DNA from: Roseicella aerolata
Lineage (GTDB): Bacteria; Pseudomonadota; Alphaproteobacteria; Acetobacterales; Acetobacteraceae
Assembly: GCF_020523605.1 (NCBI RefSeq)
Contig: NZ_JAJAQI010000024.1
Coordinates: 25,537 to 89,536, forward strand
DNA: 64,000 bases
Direction: 5' to 3'
How positions within the stretch are numbered: position 1 is the stretch's first letter; every line of letters starts with the position of its first letter. The position numbers were made by a program, and so were the translations under genes. This document shows, one piece after another, positions 53,308 to 62,883 of the stretch. The notes below the pieces were generated by a model that worked only from the letters and a program-made list of their open reading frames with translations, made no database searches and was not told the DNA's origin.

Positions 53308-55563
53308 TCATGGGACGGGTGCCTTGCTCTGCCTCTCGGGCCTGCTGAACCGACCTTTGCGCGTTGCGGGCTGCCGGCCCACCCTTGCCTTGTTCGCGTC
53401 GATCCAGGCGGAGAGGCTGCGCGCGCTGGCCCTGGCCTCCTCCGGGACGGTAATGCCCCTGTCCCGCGCGATCCTTTCGGCGAAGGCCTGCTGCGCCGCG
53501 CTGGGGCCCGGGGCTGCCGAGCCGCCGGTGTCGGATCCTTCGGGGCGCTTCGGCGCGTGCCGGTCGAGGAACTGGCGGCAGAGCTCGGCCGACTTCGTGT
53601 AGCCGCGCGGCGGCTTCAGCTTCAGGCGCGCGGCCAGGCCCTCGACGAATTTCCGCATGGCCGGACTGGGCGGCCGGGCAGGGCGAGGCAGGGATGGCGC
53701 ATCCGCAGGCGCCGTCGCCCCGGGACCCGCCCCGGCGATCGATCCGGCGCTTCCCACAAGCCGATCGAGGATGCGCGCGGCCTGCCGGCAGATCGCGTCG
53801 ATTGCGCCCTCGACCTGCTGCCTGCCGACCAGGATCTCGTCGAGCAGGACCTCGAACTGCGCCGTCACGCCGGGATCCACCAGCGCCGGGTCGGCCCGCT
53901 CCAGGATGCCGAACAGCGCCAGGCCGCGCTCGGTCGGGACGATGTGCTTGCCCTGGGTCGTGAGGAAATCCTGGTGCTTGAGGCCCTTGATGATCTCCGC
54001 CCGGGTCGCCGGCGTGCCGATGCCCTTCGCCTCCTTCAGCCGCTCCTGCAGCGCCGGGTCCTCGACGAAGCGCCAGGCATTCTGCATGGCCTCGACCAGC
54101 GTGCCCTCGTTGTAGCGCGGCGGCGGCTTGGGCTCCTTCGCCTCCACCTTCGGCCCGGTCAGCCGCGCCGGGTCGCCGTCCCGGAGCGGCGGCAGCAGCT
54201 GGCTGCCCTCCTCCGGCTTGTCCTCGTCCTCCTCGCCGAAGGCCGCCCGCCAGCCGAGCTCGATCGGCTGCCGCCCGACGGCGCGGAAGGGATGGCCCGC
54301 GACATCGAGCAGGGCCGTGGTCTGGCGGTAGCGGAAGTCCGGCATCAGCGCGGCGAGGGTGGAACGGGCGATCACCAGGAAGAGCCGGCGTTCGTCGGGC
54401 GAGAGGCGGGGCCAGATGCCGGGCAGGTCGCGGATGGTGTTGACGTTGGGGATGACGGCGTGGTGCGAGGCGCCCTCCAGCCCCTTGTCCCAGAAGTGGC
54501 CCGCCTTGCCGCGGCGGATGATGGGCTGGTCCGGCACCGGGATGGCGCGGAAGGTCTGCCCCGCCATCAACCCGGCCACGATGCGGGGCACGTCCGGGAT
54601 CAGGCTCTCCGGCAGGTAGCGGGTTTCCGCGCGGGGATAGGTGATGACCTTCTTGCCCTCGCCGTCATACAGCTCCTGCGCAACGGCGAGCGTCTTCTCC
54701 GCCGACCAGCCGAAGCGCGAGCCGCAGAGCTTCTGCAGCGAGGGCAGGTCGTGCAGCCGGGGCGGGGCCTGCCGCTTCTCCTCCACCCTGACCGCGAGCG
54801 GCCCTGCGAAGCCATCGGCCTTCGCGGCGATCGCCTCGGCCTCCTCGCGCTGCAGGATCCGCTCCTTCGGCGCGTGCCGCATCTCGAAGCAGCCGGCCTC
54901 GACCTGGGCGGTCGCCACCACCTCGTAATAGGTTTGCGGCACGAAGGCGCGGATCTCGAGCTCGCGCCGGCAGACGATGGCCAGCGTCGGGGTCTTCACC
55001 CGGCCGACACCGATCACCGCCCGCTCGCCGCGGCCGAGGGTGACCGTCGCGGTACGGGTCAGGGTGAGGTTGTAGATCTGGTCGGCCTGCTGCCGGGCGA
55101 CCGCGGCGCCGTAGAGCCTGCCATACTCGCTGTTCGGCCTGGCCCGGGCGAAGGCGTCCCGGATGGTCTGCGGGTCCTGCGCGGTGAACATCACCCGCAT
55201 GACCTCGCCGCGGTAGCGGCAGTGCTCCAGGATCTCCTGGCCGATCAGCTGGCCCTCGCGGTCGCAGTCGGTGGCGATCCAGACCCGCCGGGCGGTCTTC
55301 AGCGCCGCCCGGATCGCCTGGAGCTTGACCGGCTTGTTGCCGCCCGAGGCCGGCTTGGTGCCGTAGAGCCCGTCCGGGCGCAGCAGGACGGGCGACCAGC
55401 GCTTCCAGGCGGGATCGACCTCCTCCGGCTCGCGCAGGGTCAGCAGGTGCCCCTCGGCCGGCAGGACGGCGCCGTAGCGCCCGCCCACGGCGGCGCGGAC
55501 GTCCTTCGCCTGGCTGGTCTTCTCCGTGATGACGAGGTCGGAGGGCATGTGGGGGATGGCCAT
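53308..55563 (-). CDS. topB: DNA topoisomerase III (type IA)
   Basis: 751 residues. The Toprim domain has TEKTSQAKDV and DCDREG (residues 99-104), and the active-site tyrosine is Y309 in VITYPRAETRYLP. LLPPL, then PPPRYNEGTLVEAMQNA and GIGTPATRAEIIKGL are typical of TopB. The last 130 residues hold two copies of a small charged motif (KFVEGLAARLKLKPPRGYTK and ERIARDRGITVPEEARASAR), a common add-on for DNA contact. It relaxes and decatenates DNA. Such TopB versions also occur on mobile elements, but no conjugation genes are near. Convergent with ade. Confidence 0.93.
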   Translation of the reverse strand: MAIPHMPSDLVITEKTSQAKDVRAAVGGRYGAVLPAEGHLLTLREPEEVDPAWKRWSPVLLRPDGLYGTKPASGGNKPVKLQAIRAALKTARRVWIATDCDREGQLIGQEILEHCRYRGEVMRVMFTAQDPQTIRDAFARARPNSEYGRLYGAAVARQQADQIYNLTLTRTATVTLGRGERAVIGVGRVKTPTLAIVCRRELEIRAFVPQTYYEVVATAQVEAGCFEMRHAPKERILQREEAEAIAAKADGFAGPLAVRVEEKRQAPPRLHDLPSLQKLCGSRFGWSAEKTLAVAQELYDGEGKKVITYPRAETRYLPESLIPDVPRIVAGLMAGQTFRAIPVPDQPIIRRGKAGHFWDKGLEGASHHAVIPNVNTIRDLPGIWPRLSPDERRLFLVIARSTLAALMPDFRYRQTTALLDVAGHPFRAVGRQPIELGWRAAFGEEDEDKPEEGSQLLPPLRDGDPARLTGPKVEAKEPKPPPRYNEGTLVEAMQNAWRFVEDPALQERLKEAKGIGTPATRAEIIKGLKHQDFLTTQGKHIVPTERGLALFGILERADPALVDPGVTAQFEVLLDEILVGRQQVEGAIDAICRQAARILDRLVGSAGSIAGAGPGATAPADAPSLPRPARPPSPAMRKFVEGLAARLKLKPPRGYTKSAELCRQFLDRHAPKRPEGSDTGGSAAPGPSAAQQAFAERIARDRGITVPEEARASARSLSAWIDANKARVGRQPATRKGRFSRPERQSKAPVP

Positions 55564-55782
55564 GGAGATTTGCCAGCCATGCTACCCCAGCAAAGAGCCC
55601 TTGAGAACAAATTGCAAACATGACGATGCCGGCCGCCCGGCACCGTCACGGCGCCGCGGCTGGGATGGCCCGTCCTACGCCTTGGCCATCTGGAACAGCG
55701 CCCCGCAACCGGCGAAGGTCGGCAGGGGCCGGATGGTGCCTGGTCCTGCTGGCCCCGCAACGTCGTGGAGGAGAGTTGCCGC

Positions 55783-56265
55783 ATGTCCGCCACCATCCAG
55801 ATCCGCGAACCTGCATGGTTGCGCGAATTCAAAGCCTTTCTCATGCGCGGCAGCGTGGTCGAACTGGCGGTGGGCCTGGTCGTCGGCGCCGCCTTCACCA
55901 CCATCGTTACATCCCTGGTGGAGGACCTGATCAACCCGCTCATCGGTTTGATGGTGGGCGGGGTCGATTTCTCCAACATCTTCCTGGTGCTGAGCGGGGA
56001 GCGTCGCGCTTCGCTGGAAGCCACGCGTGAAGCTGGCGCAGTGGTGCTCGCCATCGGCAAGTTCTTCAACACCATCCTCAAATTCGTCATCGTCTCCTTC
56101 GCCATCTTCTGGGTTGTGAAGGCATTGGCGCGGCTCCGGCTGCATGAGATCGGCAAGGCGCCGCCGACCACCACTCCCACGGAAAAGCTGCTGGCCGAGA
56201 TCCGCGATGAGCTGCGCGCCCAGCGGTCGAGCGCATCGCCGCCTGAGCTCAAGGCTCCAGGCTGA
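55783..56265 (+). CDS. mscL: Large-conductance mechanosensitive channel MscL
   Basis: 160 residues. The N-terminal helix (LREFKAFLMRGSVVELAVGL) runs into the first membrane segment with LVVGAAFTTIVTSLVEDLIN, the pore-lining motif of MscL. The second segment is NTILKFVIVSFAIFWVV, and the cytoplasmic tail EKLLAEIRDELRAQ forms the terminal helical bundle. It opens under hypo-osmotic shock. GGAGGAGAG fixes the ATG at 55783. It is convergent with the sensor kinase gene, only four bases separating their stops. Confidence 0.95.
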   Translation: MSATIQIREPAWLREFKAFLMRGSVVELAVGLVVGAAFTTIVTSLVEDLINPLIGLMVGGVDFSNIFLVLSGERRASLEATREAGAVVLAIGKFFNTILKFVIVSFAIFWVVKALARLRLHEIGKAPPTTTPTEKLLAEIRDELRAQRSSASPPELKAPG

Positions 56266-56269
56266 TCGG

Positions 56270-58558
56270 CTATGCCGTCATTAGGGTCGGTTCCTGCTCG
56301 TCCTCGACGGGGGCCGAGACCTGGCCGCTCTGCAGCAGCACCTCGGCACGGCTGCGGAGTTCATCCGCGGCAACGGGCTTGCGCAGGAGCGCGAAGGGGC
56401 CACCCGCTGCCGCGGCCGCAAGCAGCCCGACCTGCGCATCCCCGGCATGTCCGGTCACCAGGAGGGCCGGCATGCCCGGCCGGCGACGGCGCGCCTCCCG
56501 GATCACCGCCAGCCCGTCCATGCCGGGCATGGCCAGGTCGGTCACCAGCAGGTCAAAGGCCTCGCCGCCGTCCAGCCAGGCCAGCGCCGCCGCACCGCTT
56601 TCCGCTTCACTGATGATCCAGCCATGGGTCGCCAGATTTTCCGCCAGGGTGGTCCGGACCAAGGCCTCATCGTCCACCAGCAGGACCCGGATGCCACCCG
56701 TGGCGGGCAGAGCGGTATCCGCGGGCGGGGCAGCTTCCGTCTCCTTGGGAACGGCCGGTTTCGCACCGGAGACAGCGCGCGGCAGCCAGAGTGTCACGAT
56801 GGTGCCGCGGCCCAGTGCGCTCTCGATCCGGAAAGCCCCGCCGGACTGCTCGGCAAAGCCCTTGGCCATGGCGAGACCGAGCCCCGTTCCCTTGCTCTTG
56901 GGCTTGGTTGTGAAAAACGGCTCCGCCGCCCGCGCGAGTGTTGCGGGATCCATGCCCGCCCCCGTATCCCGGACCGAAAGGCGGAGGTAGCGACCGGGCT
57001 TGAGATTCGCCGCGTGCTCCTTGCCGACAGGGATTTCCTCCGGATCCGCGGAGAGGGTGAGCGTCCCGCCACCCCGTGACGCCATCGCGTCGCGGCCGTT
57101 GACCGCGAGATTCACCAGCACCGTCTCAAGCTGCCCACGGTCTGCGAGCACAGGAGGCAGCAGGCCATCAGCCTCGAGGCGGACCTGGATCTCGGCGCCG
57201 AGGGTATGGGCGAGCACCTCCCGGACCCCGGCGAGCAGCGCGACGACATCGACGATCTCGGCGCGGAGTTCGCCTCGGCGGGCGAAGGCGAGCAGCCGGC
57301 GCGTGACGGAAGCCCCTCTGTCCGCCGCCTCGGAGATCATGCTGGCGAAGCGGCGCACCGCTGCGGCATCCTCGGGCCGACGCGCGATCAGCTTCGCGCC
57401 GCCGAGGACAGCCTGCAGGACGTTGTTGAAGTCGTGCGCCACGCCGCCCGCGAGCCGCCCCAGCGCCTCCATCCGCTGGGTGTGCGCCAGCCCCTCCAGC
57501 GCCGCCTCGCGCTCTCGCCGGGCCAGGTCGAGGTCCGACTGGGTCCGCCGGCGCTCCAGCCACAGCAGCGCCAGAGCCATGATGGCCAGGGCAAGCAGCG
57601 AGATCGAGACGATCGTGGCCTGAAACGCATGGCGCAGGAAGGCTGCCCAGCCCAGCTCCTGCGCGGCACGAACGGTGACGGCGACAGCAAGTGGCGTCTC
57701 AGACACCACGCGGTAGCCGACCAGCGTCGGATCCCGGCCGCCCTGGTCTTGCGGCACCCGCAGCTGTCCAGAGATTGAGGCCGGGAGCGCAGCAGTCAGG
57801 GGATCGGCCGCCGGGAGGGCTGGCTGCAGCCCATCCTCCTCCGGGCGGCTGCGGGCGAGGATGACACCGTCCCGGCGCAGGACGATCGCGGTGCTGTCCT
57901 CACCAGGCTGCAAACGGGTCAGGCCGCGTGACAGTGCGGCGGGATCAATCGAGACGACCGCCATCCCGCTGACGGCGCCCGAGAGGTCCTGGATCCGGCG
58001 CGTGAACTCCACGCCTCGCTGGCCCGAAGAGTGATCAGGCAGGGGCTCGTTCACGAGCAGGCCATGGCCGCCGTCGCGGTGGTCCTGAAGATGGTCCGGG
58101 TCCCACAGATAGGCCGGCTGCCAGCCGGGCTTCGACGACCACGCCAGCCAGCCGTCCTGTCCGACGATATCAACCTGGAGCACGCCGAACCGGCCGTGCC
58201 GGGCGATATCGGCGAGGTGTGCCTCGATGGCCTGAGCACCACCCTGATCGCCTGCATCCAGGCGTCCTTGGCGGGTCTGCGCCAGGTCGTGCAGGCTGCC
58301 GACGCCCTGCAGCATATGCGCGAGGTTCTGCTCGATCGCCTCGGCCGCGGCCTCCGCGCGCCTGAGCACGCTGTCCTCGGCCTGGCGTTGCAGACGATCG
58401 GCGCGCGCCGTCACCAGCCAGAGGCCCATGGCAGAAACCAGGAACCAGACACCGAGCGCGAGCGGCCAATACTGGAGGATATGGGGCCTGCCTGTCGGCT
58501 CTGTTATTTGTGAGCTTCTGGCCTCTCTGCCGCTTCGCGGCAAAACCAAATGGTTCAT
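56270..58558 (-). CDS. Hybrid sensor histidine kinase with receiver domain
   Basis: 762 residues. Two membrane helices (ALGVWFLVSAMGLWLVTA and ATIVSISLLALAIMALALLW) enclose a periplasmic dCache-like sensor of about 250 residues. The kinase core has the H-box GGVAHDFNNVLQ, N-box NLAVNGRDAM, and the ATP-binding DTGAGMD and GTGLGLAM. A C-terminal receiver domain has VDDE, the phospho-acceptor aspartate in LLVTDLAMPGMDG and the lysine in LRKPV. There is no response regulator gene nearby. The start at 58558 is behind AAGAGG. The ligand is unknown. Confidence 0.93.
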   Translation of the reverse strand: MNHLVLPRSGREARSSQITEPTGRPHILQYWPLALGVWFLVSAMGLWLVTARADRLQRQAEDSVLRRAEAAAEAIEQNLAHMLQGVGSLHDLAQTRQGRLDAGDQGGAQAIEAHLADIARHGRFGVLQVDIVGQDGWLAWSSKPGWQPAYLWDPDHLQDHRDGGHGLLVNEPLPDHSSGQRGVEFTRRIQDLSGAVSGMAVVSIDPAALSRGLTRLQPGEDSTAIVLRRDGVILARSRPEEDGLQPALPAADPLTAALPASISGQLRVPQDQGGRDPTLVGYRVVSETPLAVAVTVRAAQELGWAAFLRHAFQATIVSISLLALAIMALALLWLERRRTQSDLDLARREREAALEGLAHTQRMEALGRLAGGVAHDFNNVLQAVLGGAKLIARRPEDAAAVRRFASMISEAADRGASVTRRLLAFARRGELRAEIVDVVALLAGVREVLAHTLGAEIQVRLEADGLLPPVLADRGQLETVLVNLAVNGRDAMASRGGGTLTLSADPEEIPVGKEHAANLKPGRYLRLSVRDTGAGMDPATLARAAEPFFTTKPKSKGTGLGLAMAKGFAEQSGGAFRIESALGRGTIVTLWLPRAVSGAKPAVPKETEAAPPADTALPATGGIRVLLVDDEALVRTTLAENLATHGWIISEAESGAAALAWLDGGEAFDLLVTDLAMPGMDGLAVIREARRRRPGMPALLVTGHAGDAQVGLLAAAAAGGPFALLRKPVAADELRSRAEVLLQSGQVSAPVEDEQEPTLMTA

Positions 58559-58580
58559 GGCGACAGCACCTCTTCGCCTT

Positions 58581-58609
58581 TCAATACGCAAAACATGCTG
58601 CAGCTTCAA
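58581..58609 (-). promoter_or_regulatory. Candidate promoter of the hybrid kinase
   Basis: Read leftward, TTGAAG (58609-58604) and TATTGA (58586-58581) are 17 bases apart, 23 bases before the ATG, in a locally A+T-rich stretch. The -10 is weak. Confidence 0.35.
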
Positions 58610-58874
58610 ACCTGCGAGCTTCACGTTTCGGTAATATTTCCGGAGCGGTGGATACTTGCGCTGTTCGCACCGGGCAGATGCGCGCGGTGGTTGTGCCGCC
58701 CCTGACTGGGAAGGCCCATACCGACGCCCCTGTGCGCGCCAACCGCAGCGGGGCTCCTGGGCCTCCCCGCCGGTGGGGAAGTCCTGGGCGCTCCGACCAA
58801 GGACGCGGCCGTGGCGAAGGCGCCGCGCGCCGGCAGCGGCGCGCTGCGGATCTGGGAGTCCGGAGGAGCGGCTG

Positions 58875-58973
58875 GAGCAGATCGCGGAGGGGCGTGAACG
58901 CCCGGGAGCGTGGAACTGCTCGAAAAACAAGGAGCACCAGCGGATGGGCGTTCAGCTATGAACGCAATCCGCT
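58875..58973 (+). repeat. Composite intergenic palindromic repeat, copy 2
   Basis: GAGCAGATCGCGGAGGGGCG, then TGAACGCCC, then a spacer GAGCGTGGAACTGCTCG..., then AGCGGATGGGCGTTCA (58939-58954) against TGAACGCAATCCGCT (58959-58973). The order equals that at 8601-8697. Confidence 0.75.
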
Positions 58974-59269
58974 TCAGACCATGCAACCGCGTTCAGGCGG
59001 CATCCTTCCCGGCGCCACCATGGGGCGGCGGAGCCTGCCCCCGGCGCTGTCAGCATCGCCTGACTCAAACCCGCGATGAACTGTCCTGATTGCGTTCATG
59101 GAGTTGCTGTTCATGGCATGGTTGCTGGACCGTGTTGCTGGAAGCGTGTCCTGATGGCGGCGCTGCGGGGATCCCGTCTCGTCAGCAGCCTGCAGCGAAG
59201 GGATGTGCGTGGGAGGGGCGGGCCTGACACAAGGGCTCGCCCTTTTCCCCGGGTTCCGGGAGCCGCCGG

Positions 59270-59797
59270 CTATGAAGCGCGTCCAGGCCGGCGCGTCGGC
59301 CCTGCTGCGTGCGCCGCAGCGCCGCCGCGCCTTCCGATCTGCGGCGACGGCGTTGCCTTCTCGGCAGCCATCCGCTGGCTGGCCATCAGGCCCTCCAGGA
59401 TCAGCCCGCGCATGCGCTCGCGCTCGGCCGGGCCGACCGGCGCGGCGCCACCCAGCTCGGCAATCCGGGCTCCGAGGGCCGTGGCGCGCTCAAGGCACTC
59501 CTCGAAGGCGGTCTCGCTGGTGATCCGCGAGGCGGGGAAGTCGTAGGGGTCACGCAGATGGGCCCGCAGGCGGCGGAGCAGCACCGCCATCTCGCGTTCT
59601 GCCGCCTCGATCGTGGGCGGGAGGTGGTATGCCTGGGGCGGGGTTCCGCTGCCGATCATGAGCGCGGCACGCGCTGCGCGCCGCCGGCGCCGGGCCAGGG
59701 CGGCGACAAGGCAGGCGGCGAGCGGCGCCGAGGCCGCACCAAGACCTGCCAAGGCCCAGAGCGGATCAGCCACGGTCGCGCCCGCCGGGCACGGCAT
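59270..59797 (-). CDS. Membrane-anchored protein of unknown function
   Basis: 175 residues. One N-terminal hydrophobic segment (LWALAGLGAASAPLAACLVA) ends at a run of arginines, so it is anchored with the body in the cytoplasm. The body is helical, with EAAEREMAVLLRRLRAHLRD and ETAFEECLERATALGARIAE, and ends in a basic proline-rich tail. I know no family for it. It follows the CarD-like gene after 39 bases and probably shares its transcript. Confidence 0.55.
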   Translation of the reverse strand: MPCPAGATVADPLWALAGLGAASAPLAACLVAALARRRRRAARAALMIGSGTPPQAYHLPPTIEAAEREMAVLLRRLRAHLRDPYDFPASRITSETAFEECLERATALGARIAELGGAAPVGPAERERMRGLILEGLMASQRMAAEKATPSPQIGRRGGAAAHAAGPTRRPGRAS

Positions 59798-59836
59798 GCC
59801 CCGACGGCGAGGAGCGCTGCGCTGTCATGGATGAGA

Positions 59837-60433
59837 TCAGGCGACGATCGCCGCGCCACGAGCCCCGGTGCTGCCACCGCCGCTTCTGTCAGGGCCCGCC
59901 TTTGCTTCGGCCAGCACAGCAAGGATGCTGGCAACCGCAGCGGCGCGGTCCGACCCGGTCAGCGCGGCCAACTCACCGGCAAGCTGGTCGAGCGCGGCCT
60001 TCGCTATCTTCTGCTCGCTGAAGCTCGACTCCGGTCCCATCAGGGCGGCACCCAGGTCGCGCAACACCTCGGCGACGAGGCGCGGGTCCCCGCTGGTGAC
60101 CTTGGCTTCGTATTCCGGGCCCCGCCTGATCCAGGCCCCCCGGGACGCCCTGGGACGTCCCCGGAGCACGGCCATGACCTGCTCCATGACCTGCGGCGTC
60201 GAGAGCGGCCGCAGCCCCACACGGGCCGCCTTGTCCCGCGGCACCTTGAGCCGCAACCGTGCCGCCTCGAAGGAGAGGCAGATCAGGACCAGCCGCTCGC
60301 TCCCGATCGCCTCCTCATGCAACCCCTCGACCCGGCCGACCCCATGCACCGGATGCACCACCGGTTCACCTGGTGCGAAAGCCATGGCGAGGTTGGCGTC
60401 CCGACCTTCCCTTCCGAGGTGTTCGACCTTCAT
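59837..60433 (-). CDS. CarD-family transcriptional regulator (copy 1)
   Basis: 198 residues. AFAPGEPVVHPVHGVGRVEG is the N-terminal Tudor-like RNA-polymerase-interaction domain of CarD/CdnL, continuing LICLSFEAARLRLKVPRDKA. The C-terminal helical DNA-binding part includes RGRPRASRGAWIRRGPEYEA, KVTSGDPRLVAEVLRDLGAA and SSFSEQKIAKAALDQLAGEL. CarD stabilises open promoter complexes with RNA polymerase. A related paralogue stands at 62884-63450, on the other side of the S1 gene. The ATG at 60433 is where the domain begins; an upstream extension is not protein-like. Confidence 0.88.
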   Translation of the reverse strand: MKVEHLGREGRDANLAMAFAPGEPVVHPVHGVGRVEGLHEEAIGSERLVLICLSFEAARLRLKVPRDKAARVGLRPLSTPQVMEQVMAVLRGRPRASRGAWIRRGPEYEAKVTSGDPRLVAEVLRDLGAALMGPESSFSEQKIAKAALDQLAGELAALTGSDRAAAVASILAVLAEAKAGPDRSGGGSTGARGAAIVA

Positions 60434-60580
60434 GTCTGCCACCCGCTTCCCCAACCGGCCCGCGGGACGGGTCGAACCGTGCACGCCCGGGGCTCCGCCC
60501 CCGATAAGCGCAACCTGTTGCTGGTTTAAAAATCCCTGTTGCCTTCGGGCATGTCCCGCCCGGGCCGAGGGCTCGGCCCT

Positions 60581-60682
60581 ACAGCGGATTGCGTTCAAGA
60601 CTGAACGCCAATCCGCTGTAGACCGCTGTTTGCAGGGCAGATTCACGCTGTGGGGCGTTCACGCCCCTCCGCGATCCGCTCT
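60581..60682 (-). repeat. Composite intergenic palindromic repeat, copy 3 (inverted)
   Basis: ACAGCGGATTGCGTTCA (60581-60597) pairs with TGAACGCCAATCCGCTGT (60602-60619) with one bulged base. After about 34 bases comes GGGCGTTCACGCCCCTCCGC and GATCCGCTCT. Read leftward it has the same order as the copies at 8601 and 58875. Confidence 0.75.
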
Positions 60683-60829
60683 AGGCCAGCCTACGCGACG
60701 GAGCCCGGCATGACGCCGGCGGAGGCGCTGCAACCGCGCGACACAGGCAGCAGCACACTGCCCCGGCCTGATCCCGGTCGCACGCGCACCGGCAACAAGC
60801 ACCCGCTTCCGGGCGCATCCGGAATGTCA

Positions 60830-60864
60830 GGATGGCCGCAGGGGAGGCACTCCTGCGGCCATCC
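60830..60864 (-). terminator. Hairpin downstream of the S1 gene
   Basis: GGATGGCCGCAGG (60830-60842) pairs perfectly with CCTGCGGCCATCC (60852-60864) over a nine-base loop, six bases past the S1 stop. The leftward flank is TGACATTCC, without a T-tract. Confidence 0.65.
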
Positions 60865-60870
60865 TTGTCC

Positions 60871-62595
60871 TCAGCCTTCCGAAGCGGCCTGGTTCCGGCG
60901 GCGGATCGCTGCGCCGAGGATATCACCGAGCGAGGCGCCGCTGTCCGAACTGCCATACTCGGCAATCGCGTGACGGTCCTCCTCGACCTCCTTGCCCTTG
61001 ATGGTCAGGGAGAGGCGGCGACCGGCACGGTCGATTGCCACAACCCTGGCATCGACCTTCTGCCCCACGGAGAACCGATCCGGGCGCTGCTCCTCGCGGT
61101 CGCGCGCCAGCTCGGCCCGGCGGATGAAGCCGGTCAGCACATCCTCGACCTTCACTTCGATGCCATTGGCCTGCACCTGGGTGACGACGCAGATGACGAT
61201 GTCGCCCTTGCGCACGCGGTCGAGGACATCGGCGGCGGGGTCGGTCTGAAGCTGCTTGATGCCGAGCGAGACGCGCTGCTTCGCAACATCCACATCCAGC
61301 ACCTTCGCCCTGACCACCTCGCCCTTGTGGAAGGCGGCGACCGCCTCCTCCCCCGCCTGGTCCCAGGACAGATCGGAGAGATGCACGAGGCCGTCGAGTC
61401 CACCGGCCGGAAGCGCGATGAAAAGGCCGAATTCGGTAATGTTGCGGATCTCGCCCTCGATCTCGGTGCCGGGCGGGTGCGCCTCGAGGAACAGCTCCCA
61501 GGGGTTGCCCTGGGCCTGCTTCATGCCGAGCGAGATGCGGCGCTTCGCCTCGTCCACATCGAGCACCATGACATCCACCTCCTCGGTGGTGGCGACGATC
61601 TTGCCCGGGTGCACATTGGTCTTGGTCCAGCTCATCTCGGAGACATGGACCAGGCCCTCGACCCCCGGCTCCAGCTCCACGAAGGCGCCATAATCCGTGA
61701 GGTTGGCGACCCGGCCGCGGAAGCGTGCGCCGACGGGGTACTTCAGCGCCGCGCCTTCCCAGGGGTTGGTCTCGAGCTGCTTGAGGCCGAGGCTGATGCG
61801 CTGGGTCTCCGTGTTGAAGCGGATGACCTGCACCTTGAGCTGCTGCCCGACGGTCAGCACCTCGGAGGGATGGTTGACCCGGCGCCAGGCGATGTCGGTG
61901 ACATGCAGCAGGCCATCGACGCCGCCGAGATCCACGAAGGCGCCGTAGTCCGTAAGGTTCTTCACGACGCCGTCGAGGACCGCGCCCTCCTTGAGCTGGC
62001 GGATCAGCTCTCCGCGCTGCTCGGCGCGGGACTCCTCGAGCACCGCGCGGCGGGAGACGACGATGTTACCGCGGCCGCGGTCCATCTTGAGGATCTGGAA
62101 GGGCTGCGGACTGCCCATCAACGGTGTGACGTCGCGCATCGGCCGCGTATCCACCTGGGAGCCGGGAAGGAAAGCCACGGCGCCGCCGAGATCCACGGTG
62201 AAGCCGCCCTTCACCCGGCCGAAGATCGCGCCGGTGACCCGCTGGTTGGCCGCATAGGACTTCTCCAGGACAACCCAGGCCTCCTCCCGGCGCGCCTTCT
62301 CCCGGCTCAGCCTGATCGAGCCATCGCGGTCCTCGTAGCGCTCGACGAAGATATCGACCCGATCGCCGGCCTGCAGTTCGGTGGCCTCGCCCGCCGGCGC
62401 GAATTCCTTGAGGGGGATGCGGCCTTCGCTCTTCAGGCCGACATCGACGACGGCGACATCGCCTTCGACGCGCAGGACAAGGCCGCTGATGATCGATCCG
62501 GCGAAGGCGGTGTCCGCCCCCAGATAGGTATCGAGCAGGGCGGCGAAATCCTCGCCTCCCGTCGGAGATGCAGGATTGGCGCTGGGGGCAGTCAT
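60871..62595 (-). CDS. rpsA: 30S ribosomal protein S1 (six S1 domains)
   Basis: 574 residues. The first domains (GLVLRVEGDVAVVDVGLKSE; GAIFGRVKGGFTVDLGGAVA) are the ribosome-binding pair. Four RNA-binding S1 domains follow, with VVKNLTDYGAFVDLGGVDGL, RVANLTDYGAFVELEPGVEG, EIRNITEFGLFIALPAGGLD and VTQVQANGIEVKVEDVLTGF. This is the full alphaproteobacterial S1 layout. S1 unwinds mRNA at initiation. Its usual neighbours cmk and ihfB are absent; two CarD-like genes flank it instead, so it may be a second S1 copy. ATG at 62595 has CGGGA 12 bases upstream. Confidence 0.88.
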   Translation of the reverse strand: MTAPSANPASPTGGEDFAALLDTYLGADTAFAGSIISGLVLRVEGDVAVVDVGLKSEGRIPLKEFAPAGEATELQAGDRVDIFVERYEDRDGSIRLSREKARREEAWVVLEKSYAANQRVTGAIFGRVKGGFTVDLGGAVAFLPGSQVDTRPMRDVTPLMGSPQPFQILKMDRGRGNIVVSRRAVLEESRAEQRGELIRQLKEGAVLDGVVKNLTDYGAFVDLGGVDGLLHVTDIAWRRVNHPSEVLTVGQQLKVQVIRFNTETQRISLGLKQLETNPWEGAALKYPVGARFRGRVANLTDYGAFVELEPGVEGLVHVSEMSWTKTNVHPGKIVATTEEVDVMVLDVDEAKRRISLGMKQAQGNPWELFLEAHPPGTEIEGEIRNITEFGLFIALPAGGLDGLVHLSDLSWDQAGEEAVAAFHKGEVVRAKVLDVDVAKQRVSLGIKQLQTDPAADVLDRVRKGDIVICVVTQVQANGIEVKVEDVLTGFIRRAELARDREEQRPDRFSVGQKVDARVVAIDRAGRRLSLTIKGKEVEEDRHAIAEYGSSDSGASLGDILGAAIRRRNQAASEG

Positions 62596-62883
62596 CGGTG
62601 TGTTTCCCGGAGGGCCAGGCGGAACGTCCGCTGGCCCCGGCATGCGCATCGGCGGGCAGGTCCCGCGGGTACGGCTTGGACGCAGCGTGGACGATTCAGC
62701 CGCGGCGTCCTGTTGCAGTGTGACGTGGAGGTCCGATCCACCCCAGGCCAGCCTGCCTTCGAGCCAAGGTCCACGGGGGGTGGAGCCCAGGTCAGTGCCG
62801 GCGGATGGCCACGCATGCCCGTACGCGCATGTCGGTCCCGGGTCAAACGGAAGGCGCGTGAGGGCGTGGCGCGCCGATGCGGC

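Larger units (their letters stand above)
58559..59269. other. Intergenic region with composite repeat
   Basis: 711 bases. It holds the kinase promoter candidate at 58581-58609 and the composite repeat at 58875-58973. From 58976 to 59269 I see nothing supportable; frames there show no protein-like composition. Confidence 0.55.
60434..60870. other. Intergenic region with repeat and terminator
   Basis: 437 bases between the CarD-like gene and the S1 gene. It contains the inverted composite repeat at 60581-60682 and the S1 terminator hairpin at 60830-60864. Confidence 0.6.

Noticed and set aside
53308..55563. topB as evidence of an integrative conjugative element
   Set aside because: No relaxase, coupling protein, secretion or integrase genes are nearby, so the gene alone does not support it.
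59076..59546. Rightward frame starting MNCPDCVHG
   Set aside because: It crosses into the antisense of the membrane-anchored protein gene and its composition becomes arginine/proline-rich; no ribosome-binding site.
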